The notes beneath the pieces were generated by a model that was not told the origin of the DNA, did no database searches, and saw only the letters and a program-made list of their open reading frames with translations. Made by a program: the position numbers and the translations under genes. Below, piece after piece: positions 38,989-51,579 of a DNA stretch of 64,000 bases. This DNA comes from Pseudogymnoascus destructans (Eukaryota > Ascomycota > Leotiomycetes > Thelebolales > Thelebolaceae): contig NW_020167545.1 of assembly GCF_001641265.1 (NCBI RefSeq), positions 186,001 through 250,000 of the forward strand. The letters are read 5' to 3'. Numbering within the stretch: the first letter of the stretch is position 1; each line of letters starts with the position of its first letter.

Positions 38989-40320
38989 AGGGGTTAGGAG
39001 TTGACCGGGGGAGAGGTTAGTGGTTATGGGTGCCGCGATGGGGGTGTGAGATATATGTTTGGGATTTGTTGAGAGCAAGCGCGCTTATGGCGGCGGGTTC
39101 TCCTGGCGGGTTCTGGGAGAAAAGGGAGAAAGCGATTTTATTGCGAGATCTTATGGTATTTATTAGTAATAGCTAAGTTTATATATTATGGTATTAAAAG
39201 AATGGTTCTTGTGCAGCTCAGGAATACGTTATGGTTACTGTGACTGAAAGCTCTGTGAGAGGGAACCTAGGAAGGGAAAAGGGGGGGCCAGGTTGAAACA
39301 CAATGATAATAATACTAGCATACAACAAGAACAATCACATACAACCATAAACTCAACAGAATCGGTCTCTCCCACACACAGGCTTGCAATTTAGTTGATT
39401 TTTGCTCTCAATCGTGCTAATATGAGAAAGATATAATCGAAACAACCTCGCTGCTTGCCCCTAGAAATCCCAATACCTGTGTCCATGACACCTCCCACCT
39501 CCGTCCTAAATCACGGATCGGGTCTTACTCGCTACGTTCTAGCAGTAACTTTTCTTGCACTGTGTGTACTGTAAGTTACGGGTGTGTTACAACTCTCATA
39601 TTGATAATATAGAGAAGCTAACAAACCTGCCATCAATCAGCTGCCAAAGATACATGAGCTGTAAATAACTTCAATCTCAACCGCCCTTAGCGTTGTGCAT
39701 AGCCATGTGCCGATTTTAAGCATCATTCCACAATACATCCCTAGAGTGGTGCACATCGTTGGACATCATCGACGATACATTCCGAACTAGGTTTTGAAAG
39801 GATTCAACGCTAAATCCTTCACAGGAATGCTCTTTAGGGCGATCAAGCATGCGGCGATCATGCTGTTGCTGGTGCCAATCTTGCAAGCTGCGGTGTTGGT
39901 TCACCCTCGCTCTCTTCCGAGTCTAACTTTTGAAAGGGGGACTATTATTAGGCTTAGGATGCTCTGATATAAAGAGAACCCTCCCGCTTTATCATATATT
40001 GAGTAGTCCACATTCACATACGCCACTCGCTGCCTCATATTGGTCCTCCCTTACTGCTATCAATTCTGCGATTTTAAGACAGTCAGGAGAGTTGCGGACA
40101 AACGTAAGTCTTTCCTGGCCACTATTTTTGTGCTGTCCAAAACCAAAAAGCTAGAGGCTGACATTATCTCCTTGCCACAGCTGTCCAGGTATCTGAGAGG
40201 AGCCACTGCAACGGCGGTCCTGTACCGTAGGAGGGTAGGAGGGTGCCCAATCGCCATCCTAGACTAGACCAGGCGACGATTGAAGCATCGTCCACCGAGA
40301 CCCACGGAACTTCAGACACA
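38989..40320. other. AT-rich intergenic region
   Basis: 1.3 kb with no convincing gene. A short minus frame (39716-39904) has no family resemblance. From 39960 rightward the sequence looks like a promoter and leader: TATAAAGA at about 39967 and a well-formed intron-like element at about 40106-40180 (GTAAGT donor, GCTGAC branch, CCACAG acceptor), which could be a 5' UTR intron of the next locus. Confidence 0.45.
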
Positions 40321-40824
40321 ATGACAGTAAATGCCGGGATTACGTTTTTCGGTGCTAATCTTGGTCTCCTCCGCGCATTCGGTAGAATCATCGCACGCAT
40401 CAACAGCGTCAACGAACACGCTATATATCCCCAAGGACAAGGAAGGACACGTGGTGTTCTTCGCCTACTAAGAGGAGCACTGTGGCATTTCGGCTGCGAT
40501 ACGCAAAGCAAACCTCCAGGATGATAAAGGACTTCGACTGCAATCCTGATTACAACCTCCTGATTAGCCACGACGCCAATGTGGATAGCATAAAGGGGAT
40601 GCAGTACAACTGGGACGGGATCCATCCAGGTGATTTCTATAACTACGTAGACGTAAGTATATTTTACTTATTAGAACTTTTAAGCTAACGAGCTGCAGGC
40701 TTGCATCCGACTCCCTATGACAACAGTCAACGGCCATGCCAAGGGCCACTACCAAGTATGCGACAGTGACAACACGGATAACGCTTGCAAGGAGTGTCTG
40801 GGTTGCGACGAAGAGGATGCTTAG
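40321..40824 (+). pseudogene. Possible small Cys-rich protein gene, apparently degenerate
   Basis: The 3' part looks coding: FDCNPDYNLLISHDANVDSI, GMQYNWDGIHPGDFYNYVD, then an intron (GTAAGT at about 40654, branch GCTAAC, acceptor CAG) to ACIRLPMTTVNGHAKGHYQV and CDSDNTDNACKECLGCDEED with a TAG stop at 40822-40824. The 5' part is unclear. ATG 40321 has a good context (CACAATGACAG), but its frame closes at 40524 in a different frame from the 3' part, and a third frame carries KDKEGHVVFFAY followed by a stop. I therefore suspect one or more frame lesions. No homologue is recognised; the spacing of six cysteines in the tail recalls small secreted proteins, but no signal peptide is visible. Confidence 0.35.
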
Positions 40825-41454
40825 TGGTCAACTGTAATTACATTAGCAGATAGGAAGGCAGGGCGTAAGTTATACCTGGAGAATTGATGATAGAATGAAT
40901 TGAGAACAAACATGCGGCTTACACTGTAACTCAATGGACTTCAATCCAAGCAGGCTCATATGCTTTTTGCCGTTTATTCCCATGTGACGCTGCCATTTTG
41001 TGACTGCATGTCGTCATGTTTGAAGTTAGTCGCGGGATGACGAATTCTGAGAGAATGTGATAATTTCAAGTTTCCTGTCAGCAAACCACACCAAAGGCGA
41101 GCCCCCAGCTGCGGTCAGGAATCGTCGAAAGAGTAATCCACCGGCTGACAACAAAGCATAATTATGGTTACAATTATTGTTATCGGGCAATGTATGCAAA
41201 CTTAAGCTAAAAACTAGGCATATTGGAACGCCAACACACAACACGCCCTGAGCGAACCTATTAAATCGCTGTACTATCAACAGCATACTTTTTCTCTCTC
41301 GTCTTTCTTTTAACCCTCCCCCTGGCCTCCAGTTAATATTACATCTTGTCGCCGCCCTCTTCTTTCCCCGTATTGTTTATTGCCCCTGCCGATCGCCCCT
41401 TCCAGTCGTCCCCGTCGTCGAGTCGTCGAGTCGTCAAGTCGTTGACCCAACACC
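40825..41454. other. Spacer downstream of the SUR7-like gene
   Basis: 3' flank of about 630 nt between the doubtful Cys-rich locus and the SUR7/PalI gene. GTCGTC/GTCGAG short repeats occur near 41405-41440. No gene recognised. Confidence 0.5.
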
Positions 41455-42482
41455 CTATACCAGCGACGCCTCCCTATACCTCGGGAACAAGCCCCTCATC
41501 CTCTGCCCGCTCCTCGCCGTCGTCGGCTCCGGCACCTGCTCACGAATAATATCCGTCCGCTGCGGCACAGTGGTCGTATACCCCGACTGGACATTATCGG
41601 TCGCGAACCCCTGGTTTCCCGGCGGATACCCGACGTTGTCATTGTACGCCGTCTCCTTGGCGTTGGTGCCCGTGTCGCGCTTCTTGCGACCGATCAGGAC
41701 CCCGCCCAGGAACAGGCAGGCGGAGACGAAGAGCAGCACTAGGGAGGACCAGGTGAAGGCGAATGCGTAGCGGCCGACGCTGGCGCTGCGGCCTTCGTCC
41801 TGGAAGCGGTCGCGGGCTTTGACGAATACGGCGCTGGGAGGGAGGTTAGTTGTTGTTGGAGTTTTGGGGCGGGGACTCACGTCATCAAGCAGGCGGCTAA
41901 GCATAGGCAGAATGTCGCAGCGAGAGTGAGCAGACCGGTCGCACCAGCGACCAAGCGGAGGCACGACAGGAAACCGCTCAGAGCAGCCAAATTGGCAAAG
42001 ATGAACGCGATGAAAAAGAAAACCCATCCGAAGCGCCACATGTAGTAGTAGTACTTGGACGTAGTATCATGGCCGTGAGATCTACGCCTCCATTAGCACC
42101 GCATCTTCCAGCAATTGTATCCCAAAACTCACCCGACCAGCGCCGCAGGCGCACCATTCGAGTTTCCTCTCCACGCATACCCCAGCGGCAGAGCCGGAAC
42201 CGAGGCCCCGCAATTGTCGTTATGGTCCCCACAGACATGCCAGAACGTCCACTGGGAAATAGGTCGTGCGTCGGCGATGCCCGACGTGTCGGCGCGCAGG
42301 AACCAGATCTTGTTCAGCGGCGTTTGGTGCGTGACGCCCGAGAGGACCACCAGCCACAGCATCACCAGGGCGCCGGCTAGGAAGATCCATGATACGGCCC
42401 CGAGAATGCCACCTGGGGGTTGGTTTAGCCAGGAGGTCTGCGAGACCGGGTGGGGCTACATACGCTTTCCCGCGCCTGCCAT
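41455..42482 (-). CDS. SUR7/PalI-family four-span plasma membrane protein
   Basis: The family includes eisosome-associated Sur7 and pH-signalling PalI; both act at the plasma membrane or cortex. Exons 42482-42464, 42412-42133, 42081-41881 and 41833-41455 keep phase and give 292 residues; the first exon is only 19 nt. Four hydrophobic spans are visible: ILGAVSWIFLAGALVMLWLV, WRFGWVFFFIAFIFANLAAL, GLLTLAATFCLCLAACLMTA and TWSSLVLLFVSACLFLGGVL. The first loop has the family pattern TPLNKIWFLRADTSGI with WTFWHVCGDHNDNC. The cytosolic tail (GRKKRDTGTNAKETAYN onward) ends in a basic REASLV. The long single frame ending at 41455 starts inside intron-disrupted sequence and is not the full gene. Confidence 0.88.
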
Positions 42483-44228
42483 TTTTGAGATTTGGGGGAA
42501 GTCTGTAGTCGGGTTGCGCTGGGCTTGGAAATTGTCAGCTTTCAGCTGGGCCACGGAAATACGGGAAACTTGCGTTCGAATTTCTTTCTTGTAGAGCCCG
42601 GGAAGTGGTTACTGGACCGTGATCGTGAGGTGACAAATATTAAGCTTCCGCAGCAAAGTTTTAGAATCAACCAAGAGGAAGTAGCAAGGTCAAAGGGAAG
42701 CAAAACGAGGGTGTGCTGATACTTAAGCCTTCAAAAATTCCCCCACAAACATCCCACTTCTCGTAATAAACGTACCGACAACGTAAGTGCGGACCTCTGA
42801 TATCATCGCATGACGACAACCACTTTTCCCGCCCATCCCCCGCCCATTTCGCCTTACAACGAGGCCTGTTTCCACGACCTCCCCGTGCTCCCTCTTGCAT
42901 CACCGAGGCAGACATAGCGTCGAGCTATGAGATAATGGCGTGGTGCGGAAGTCAACCATGACGCCTACGATGCGAGACTGTGTGAGACTCCATGGGATGA
43001 AAGGGCCGCTAGAAGACTGGAAAGTTGGCTAGATGGCTGGCTGGAACGAGTGAGAGGGACAGCCGCTTTGCCGGACGGGGGAAGGTTGCTGTCTCACAGG
43101 TGTCTCGAGGAAAGCAGGGAATGGCCGAATTGGAGCGCAGCGAGATCTGGTAATATGGCGGTAATGGTTGACAGCATCGCTGACAACTTGTCATAGTTCG
43201 GACGGATGACTAAGCGAATCTGATAGTTAGATAGTCTGAAGTGGATGGCATGTTGGAACTATTCAAAATACAACACTGAGGTCGTGCGTGGGCAAGGGAA
43301 GGCGGAAATAGAGAGCTCAATGATGAATGGAAATTGATAGAGTCAAATTACGCAGGTCATGATTATGATCGTTGTCGGCGAGAAACTTTATCATCACCAA
43401 CTCGCGCACCTCACAATGTCCAAGTCCCAAGATTCAACAAACCTTCAAAACACCAGAGCATTAAGGTCGTTTGCGGGCAAGGGAAGGCGGAAATAGACAA
43501 GTTCAATAATAAATACAAATCGATGAGACGCAAACTACGCAGGCCGTGATTATACTCGTCGTCGACAAGAAACTTTATTCCCCCCCACCAACTCACTCGC
43601 ACGTCTCACATCTCACAATCTCAACCCCAAAAACCCAAGAAAAGCCTCGAAGCACACTGCTTTTATTCACCCCCCTCACAAAATATTACACTATCCCAAT
43701 CAAAATCCCACACACACAACCCTCTCGATCTCGCTCCTTTTATATCCCCCGTCTCTCGCAGACGAAAAGCCCCCACAAAAAAACGAGGTAAAAAAAAGAG
43801 AGTCATCATGGCATCATCACCCAACCTCCCTTCCTCTTCCCCTCCCCCTCCCTCCCTCCAAAAAAATGAAATTGAAGGGAGGAGAGAGGAGAGAGAAGAA
43901 AAGAACCCCTCAATATAATCGTCATAAAAGTCATCATCCCCGCCTAAAGCAAACGAAAAAACTTCCCTCTCAAAAAAGCAGAAACGACGCGGAGGGGATC
44001 TAGAAACACTCGCTCTCCCCGCTCCACCGCCCTCGCAGCGCGGGCGTGGTGCCGTCAAAACCAAACGTATCTGCAAAAACCCCAAACAAATCAGCTTCTC
44101 CTCAACAAACAACAAACGGCCCCCGGCCGCCCAACCACCACACCCCCCATCGTCCCTCACCCCCACGGACTCCGGCAGGCGAAATGATCAGTCGGTCAAC
44201 CACACGCGCGCGCCGTTAGAGTAGGGGA
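42483..44228. other. Large intergenic region with a diverged 185-bp-period duplication
   Basis: 1.75 kb between two leftward genes: promoter of the SUR7-like gene at left, 3' flank of the large disordered-protein gene at right. It contains the duplication listed separately and CT-rich and A-rich low complexity (43560-43900). No gene supported. Confidence 0.5.
43281..43640. repeat. Diverged direct duplication (period about 185 bp)
   Basis: 43281-43440 and 43466-43640 share GGGCAAGGGAAGGCGGAAATAG, ACGCAGG(T/C)C(A/G)TGATTAT, GAAACTTTAT and CACCAACTC in the same order, with many substitutions between them. An old local tandem duplication in non-coding DNA. Confidence 0.85.
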
Positions 44229-47200
44229 CTACCAATACCGGTACTCCCCCCCCCGCCCCGGACTCGGTGAAGACTCACCACGCTTCCCCCCTCCCCCCTC
44301 CCCCGCTCCCCTAGGACTCCCCATACTCCTCGGCCCCGTCGGTTTCCTCGTCGGGACCGCAGCAAGCCCGCTCACACTCCTATGCACCGCCCTCGGACTC
44401 CCCTCGTAGGTCCTCGCGCTACTGGCGGCGCTGGCGCTGCGTCGTCCATCGTCATCGTTATTCGCGGCGTCGTAATCAACACGCTGTTCCGTGGCGAGGG
44501 GACTCGGCTTCGTGAGTTTCCCACCGCCGCGGACGGCAGGTTTAGGGGGATACTGCGCCGCCCCCGCGCTGGAGGAGTCGAGGGGTTCCTTCGGCGGCCT
44601 TGCAGGTCCCTCATCGTAATGCCTCTGTCCCTGACTATCCTCCATCCCCGTCGTCCCATTACTGTAACGATTCATATTCGCATTCTGCGGCAACCTGTCC
44701 AAACTCGTCGTGCTCCCCCAATCAACACTCCGCGGACTCCCCATGCCCCTAAAATCCTGCGCCTCCCGCTCCAGCGTCCCCTGGTAATGGTGTCCCGTGC
44801 GCGGCTGCGGGTGCTGGAGGTTGAGGGAGTTGCGGTGGGCTTTGTATTTGGGGTCTTCCGGGGGGAGGAGGGGGGGAAGGTTCGAGAGGCCGTCGGCGTG
44901 GTGTGCCTGGTGTGCTTGCTGGGTGTTGTCGTGAGGCTGCTGAGCGAGGCTATCAGCACTCTGCTGCAGCGGCAGCGTCGCGGCAGAGAAACCACTGTGC
45001 AATTTATCACCCCCATACACATCATGATCGTAATTCCCTACATCGCTACCACTCCTTGACTGCGGGTGGCTAGTCGTATTTGGCGAGTTTGGCGCAGCGT
45101 CCTTGCGTCCCCCACTACTACGGAAGCCCTTCGCCACCGTACTAGCCGTCGTCTCTGACCAGCGCGAGATCTTAGGGATAGGGTTCCATCCAAACGACGA
45201 GGAGGACTTGTGTTTCTTGCTCTTGTCCGTGCGCAGCGTGTTCTCGTTACTCAGATTCGCGGCCTCGACGCGCCGGGGCGGGGTGCCTAGGGGTGCGGAG
45301 CCAGGGCGCGGGTTGTGGTCGAGTGGGGGGAGGGGCTCGGCGTCGTCGTAAGCATTGCCTAGGATAGCCCGCTCGCGGTAGTCGGGTACGTTATCGTCCT
45401 CGTCGCCCTCGGGCACGGTACTGACTCTATTCTCGCTGAGCTTCCTCCCCCCAAACCCCTGCGACGCGCTCGTGCCGCGCGACAGCGGGTTGGAGAAGTG
45501 TCCGCTCTGGCTTGCGTGGCTGGCTGTCGTCGTGCCCGCATGGCCCTCCGGTTCATACCCGCGATCCTGCTCCGCCGCGCCCTCCTGATGCGCATCATCA
45601 TACTCGTCATCATCAAACCCCTCCCCCCGCGCAACACTCGACGACAAGCCCTGCGCGACCTTCAACCCCTCCACATCGCCTAGGAGCTGGACAAGCATGC
45701 GCTCGATCTGCGCGAGGTCGTTGGTGGAGCGCATGCTCAGCCCCTTCAGGGCCCGCTTGAACACGTTGCGCCGCTTCGTGGGGAGGTCGTCGTCGTCGCC
45801 CGTGCCGGAGCGGAGGGACTTGACGGATTGCGGGAGGGGGCGCGGGCCGTTGATGGCTTTCATGATGGATTTGTCGGTGTTGCGTTGGACTTCGGTGATG
45901 ACGACGTCTTCGGTGTCGGCGAGGAGACGCTTCATGTCTTCGAAGGAATTGCGCATCTCGGCGGCGGCGCGCACGAGGGTGACGAGGATCTCGGTATCCC
46001 GCGCATTGCGCTGGGCATCTCGAACGGTGAGCTGTAGTTGTCAGTAACCCATAAACCCATCCGAAAAAGAAAAAAGAAATACTCACATGATCCATCAACG
46101 CCACAATATCCTTACTCTTAATCGCCTCCCTATGCCTCCCCATCGCCCCATCATAAAGCGGCGACTCCATCCCCTGCGACATCCCACTCAACTGCCTCTG
46201 ATGCCTCTGCTGCGGGCTATAAAACGGATCCCCCGCATCAAACTCCCCCGGCCCCATCCCCTCCGCATCCGCAAACCCCACCACGCCCCTCTTCGGCTCC
46301 GGCGTCACCACCCCCGGCGACCTTGCATTCGGCGCCGACGAGATGTATCCCTCATCCTTCGGCACCGCACCGGGACTACCTGTATTATACCCCCCGGCCT
46401 CACCACCAAGGCTCCGTCGCACGCCCTCATACCCCAGCTGCCCAAGGAGATTCCTATCTTTCTCACCCCCGAGAAGCGTGACGGGACTAGACCCCTCATA
46501 CGGGTTCGTGATAAGCGTATCCCTCTTCCTCTCATCAGAAGTGCGGTGCCACTCCTCATCCAAGCTCTGATCACGCGTATGCGCCTTCCCCCCCAGGGGC
46601 GCAGAGTCCATGAGTCCCATCTGCGCCGCGCGGAGTCCACTATCGCTATCCGCCCCCCTGAGAAGACCGCTCCCAGCACTACCGCTGCCGACAGCCTTGC
46701 GCGTGGGGGTCTTGTAGTACCAATCCCTATCGCCCTGTTGCACCTCGCGGTCGTCCGCGGGACTGTAGGGCTCGCTGGGGCCGTTGATGACGCTCGGGTT
46801 TGTAGTCACGCTCGCGTCCTCCGCGAACATGGGGTCAACCGGATCGTCCATGCCCGGGGCGGCGTTAGCACTCATCTTGGCTCGGGAACTCTCTTCGTCA
46901 GAATCGAGGTACATGTCACCTCTCCGCGGCGAAGGGGGTATATAATCCCTCGCGCGGTCTTTAAAGGATTTCTGCAGCGGCGCGCCGGGGATCTGGTCAT
47001 GTCCCTGTTGCTGAGCATAGTGCTGTTCGGGGACTTGGTGGTGGTTAACTAGCATCGTGGCTGCGGTGCCAGCAGCTGCGCCGACGATACCAGCGATTGC
47101 GGCGCCTTTGCCGCTGTGCTGCTTGTAATTGGGCATCGTGATCTTGCGGCCCTGCTCGTCGAGTTCATACTCTGGATACGTGTCCACACCATGGCTGTCA

Positions 47201-50112
47201 ATAGGGACGGTGTCGCGAGTCGTAGGCGACGCAGGGGCAGCTGGACTGACTCCCTTGGCTGTGAAGCGGCACTCGGAGCCCTCGTCATACGACGCATAGC
47301 TAGCCTGGCGATTCACTCCCGCAGGAGCACTCTTCGCATCGCCGAGGTGACTCTCATATCCACCCTCTAGCGCTGGGCTCGGCTCCCCAGTGTGTCCAGT
47401 CAAGACACTCGCGTCCAGCAGACTGGCGACGGCGCTCTCGACCGCTACGGGTGTGTGGATGTAATCCGGGCCGGCCCAGTCGCCGCCTTCAAAGGCCGCG
47501 CTGCGGTGACGCTGGTACTCCGCCTCTGACGCAGCATCCGCGTCCGCATCGGCGTCGTGATCAAGATCACCCTCCTGGGTAAGCTCCGAGTCGGTCAGCC
47601 CGCCCATGCGGACATCCCTGAAATCGAAACTGCGCGGGTCGACCCCCAGGACGCCATCGGAGCGGATAGACGTTGCTTTATGGGCCGGACTCTGGTCAAG
47701 CGACGTCGAAGCGAGAGATCCGCGCGACCGCGAACTCTGCGTCATCGTAGCTCTCGAATCGCGCTGTTTCTGGAGACGCTCCTGTTCATCAGCCTCGGTG
47801 TAGCCAGACACACTCTGGATGGGGGAGAGGCCGCGCTTTTCTTGGTTGTAAGGCACGTATTTGAGCGGCGATGGGACATGCTGGGTGTGTGCATAGTATG
47901 CCGCATCCGCATCTTCGTCTTCTTCGAGGTAGCGCGCGTCGTCCTCGTGGTGTTGATTATGATGCGCCATCGCGTTGGCGGCTAGAACACCCAAGGCGCC
48001 ACCGCCAACTGCCGCGGCGGCTGCTTTGCCATATCCGCCCTTGTTGGCGTCGAGGTCGTGGTGGTACGCTTGCTGGTCGTATACGGAATCATCAACGGAT
48101 CGGTTGAGAGGGACTTTGCGCCCATACTCATCGAGGTCATACTCGCCCTCTCCCATCCGCAGGTCCATACGGCTCACATCCGGCGTCGAGCCATTATTAT
48201 TCAGCATTCCCAATCCGCGCTGTCCCTGTCCCTGACTACCATACGGACTCCCAAACCCCCTCGCAACACCATGCACCGGCGTCCCGTCCTTCTCCGCAGC
48301 CGCCGACCTCGGCCGCTCCGTCGACGCCGACAAGATCGACGAGCGCGTGATATCCGACGCATTAACGTCACTCATCATCGGCATGGGCGGCACATCCTCC
48401 TCCGCACGATCAAAGCTCTCCACATCATCCCCCCGGCTCCGACTCCTCGCGCGCCGTCTCCGCCTCTCCGCACGCTCCTTATCATCATACTCCTTCTCCT
48501 CGTGCCCGCCATGACTCTTCAGTCCCCCCGCAAGCGCACCGAGTCCAATCCCCGCCGCCAGCGCTCCAAACGCCGATTTCTTGGTATTCCCGCTCCTCTT
48601 CTGCCTCGACGCCGACTCATCACCCGTCATACGATCCACGCTGCGCGGTGTCCGCGGCGTGTGCGGGCGCGGAGACTCAGAGCCACCACGAGAGCTGCGG
48701 CGGTCTTTGGAGGCGCGCACGGTGCCGGTGGAGACGGCGCGGTCGCGGTCATCGCCGGGTTTGGATTTCAACGATGCGTCGCCGGCGCTGGTGCGTTTGC
48801 TGCGCGTCTCGCCCTCGCGGGACTCCTGAGAGAGCGCGCTGCTAGATGTGAGGGAGCTGCGGCGGTGGCGGGGCTCGCGCTGCTCGCGGTCGTATTTGTC
48901 GCGGCTGGCGCTCTCCTTCTTGAGGGCGTTGAGCTCGGGCAGGATGAGGCGGCGTATAGCGTCCTCGACGGTCTCGAGGAGCTTGGGGTTAGTGATGGAT
49001 GACTTCCCCGATGCGGCGGAGCGGTGCGAGCGCTCTGAGAGTTTGGAGGAGGTGAGCAGGCTCGACTCGCCGCTTAGGACGGAGTCGTCGTGGTGTCCGC
49101 GGCTGGACCGCCTGCGCGGCGATCCTCCGCTCACCTCGCTGTGCTTCTCGGCGCGTTTAGCGTTGTCGCTGACGCTGCGGTCGCGGCTGTGCTTAGGGTT
49201 GTGCTCCGACTTGGCGCTACGCACCTTCTCCGCCGCCTTCTGCGTAATGATGCGCTCACGGCTGAGGCTGCGGCTACGGCGACGGGCCGGGGCTTTAAGT
49301 GCCTCCCCCAGGGCAGCTGCACCTAGGCCAGCGGCAGCTCCCGAGATTAGCGCTTCGTTCTTCGAGAAGCCCCTGCTGCCCCTCTCGGAGCGGAGGCCGG
49401 AATCTCCGTCGAGGAAGCTGTTCGCTGGCATGGACGAGACGTCCGATCCGAGAACCTGCTCGCGGATCGGGGCGTCTGGGTCTGGAATCAGCGGACTGCG
49501 ATGCCGCCTCGGGCCAACCTCAATCTCAATCGGGTTGCGCGAGACATTCGACTCCTCCGTCGCCGAAGCATAGGAGCTGAGACTCTGTCCATCACCCTCG
49601 AGATCCACTAATCGCGCATTCTTCGTATTCCCGCCCGACGACGACAGGTGAATGCGCTTTGTATAGGACGGTTTCGTCCCGCCATCCTTCTCCTCCTTCC
49701 CCCCCGACCGGGACTTCGTAATCTGTATATGCCCGCCACTCCCGCCACTCCTCCCCTTACTCTTCCCACTCGGCGTAACCTTAACCCTCACGCTCGGCCG
49801 CCTCGACTCAACCTGACTCTCCTTCCCCCCCTCAAAATACTCAATCAGCAACGACGTCTGCGACGGATGCGACTCTCTCGATATCCGATCGGCGCCCTCC
49901 CTCCTCCGATGCGTCGGGATCGTCACGGGACTCCCATCCTCGGGAATCGAGTACGACGTCTGGTCCGACTGGTCAGTGACGCGGGAGAGCTCGGTGCCGT
50001 CTAGGCCGGCCGCGTCGACGCCTGCGCCGCCGCTGTTGACCCCGACGCCGGAGTTGCTCGAGGTGTCGGTGGGCGCGGGCAGCGGCGGGCCGCGCGAGGT
50101 TTGCAGGGCCAT
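44229..50112 (-). CDS. Very large intrinsically disordered protein with Ala/Gly hydrophobic patches and a C-terminal helical domain
   Basis: Exons 50112-46087 and 46031-44229 join across a 55-nt intron (GTGAGT...TACAG) and give 1,942 residues. The first 1,330 residues are charged, Ser/Arg/Asp-rich and probably disordered, with RS-type stretches (RRRSRSLSRERI). Four short Ala/Gly hydrophobic patches interrupt them: ALISGAAAGLGAAALGEAL, AFGALAAGIGLGALAGGL, AAAAAVGGGALGVLAANAM and GAAIAGIVGAAAGTAATMLV. Two are preceded or followed by a related acidic motif, YDLDEYGRKVPLN and YELDEQGRKITMP. Residues about 1343-1450 form a helical, coiled-coil-like domain (LVRAAAEMRNSFEDMKRLLA, EVQRNTDKSIMKAING, IERMLVQLLGDVEGLKVAQ). 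The tail is disordered. The overall plan recalls fungal scaffold or tether proteins of the involucrin-repeat/Leashin type, but I cannot claim identity. Confidence 0.82.
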
Positions 50113-50356
50113 TGGGCTTCAGAGGCGCGTGGGTGCGGGCTGCATGGGCGGGTGTGGAGGCGCGTGGGTGGTGGTGAGAGGGATGTGTGTTCAATGGCGG
50201 GTTGTGGTGGTTGTGTTTTCGTCTGGTGCAATGTCTGGATTCGTTCAGTCTGGTGGATGAGCCAGGTAGCCTACAACAATTCCCATCGGTCAGCTCTCGT
50301 TCTCCTCGGCCTCTCTCTCATCCCACTCCTGTCCATAGGGGAGCATAAACAACAGG

Positions 50357-50410
50357 CACTCACTCTCAGCAACCAAAAAACAGCACTCACTCTCAGCAAC
50401 CAAAAAACAG
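50357..50410. repeat. 27-bp perfect tandem pair
   Basis: CACTCACTCTCAGCAACC followed by AAAAAACAG occurs twice head to tail in the likely leader of the large disordered-protein gene. Confidence 0.85.
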
Positions 50411-50837
50411 CCACTCCGTCCACCGTCAATAACTAGCCGTCGTAGTTTGCAGCAGCAACAAAAAAAGGCAGAACGCAGGTGTTATTTATCCGTGTTTATG
50501 CCCTGCGTGCCTCTCTCTCTCTAGATCGCTGGACTGGCTTGGTGGGTAGTAGCAGGTAGTTAGTTCACTGTGGAAATCGGGGCTGACCTTGACTGGAGCG
50601 AGTGAGGAGGAAGAGCGGCGGCGGTGGATCGTTTGGCGAGCTCTGCGTTGGCGTTTTGGAGGGCTGCTGTGGTGCCAACGGGTGGGTGTGGGCGAATCAG
50701 GGCGAGTAGCTTTTGGGGGTTGGGGGGGGGGGGGTTTGGTACGTGGTGGTACTTGGTGGAGGTATTGGTTGTGATGTACAGGTGAGAGGGAAGGGGTGAC
50801 GGGGCCAATGGGGGGGTGGGTGGAGTGGAGGTGAACG

Positions 50838-51125
50838 GTGGACATGGACACTGACATGGACACTAGATAGTGGACATGGACACTGACATGGACACTAGAT
50901 AGTGGACATGGACACTGACATGGACACTGACATGGACACTAGATAGTGGACATGGACACTGACATGGACACTGACATGGACACTGGACGGTAGACATGGA
51001 CACTGACATGGACACTACACTGGACATAGACCCTAGACACTGGACATGAACACTAAATAGACCCTAGACACTGGACTTGGACACTAGACATAGACCCTAG
51101 ACACTGGACATGACATGACACAGCA
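50838..51125. repeat. Minisatellite of GGACA(T/C)-based units
   Basis: Nested units: a short TGGACA(C/T) word, a 12-bp TGGACACTGACA, and a higher-order unit of about 32 bp ending ACTAGATAG, decaying rightward into TAGACCCTAGACACTGGACA variants. Non-coding. Confidence 0.92.
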
Positions 51126-51579
51126 CATGGACACAGCACATCGTGACACCCAGCAAAGACCAGACCAGCACATCGTGGTACGCTAAAGTGGCCCCTGGAG
51201 GGAGATCGTGGAGCTATGAATGCTAGGGAATGCTAGATTGATTTCGTAGTGGCTGGTGTGCTCTTGTTGATGGTTGAGGGGTCAACGGCGGGGTGCTGGC
51301 CGGGTGATGGGGGGCCGGATTGCCATGTACGGGGGGCGAACAACAGGACGGATGGGGATGGAGAGGGGACGGTTTTTATCATACCGATTAGACCGAGACC
51401 TAACCTTTGTTTAACCGAATAAAAATGATTCGTCTTGTTGATATGGTGGTGTGGGTGGCCATCTATCTTGCTCCAAAACAAAAGAAAAAAATCGGCTGAA
51501 TATTTCGAAAAAAAAGCATAGAAAAATTTATCATAGACGCCCAGAATGTGTGTGCAGTCACCTCATATCTCATCCCTCC

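Noticed and set aside
39716..39904. 62-codon minus-strand frame
   Set aside because: No homology recognised, no promoter or intron evidence; too short to support alone.
44229..50112. Identity as Leashin/LAH
   Set aside because: Known Leashins are far longer and I could not see their diagnostic ends; only the general plan is similar.
50838..51125. CRISPR-like array
   Set aside because: Units are contiguous and decaying with no unique spacers; it is a eukaryotic minisatellite. The same applies to 2765-3107 and 54347-54486.
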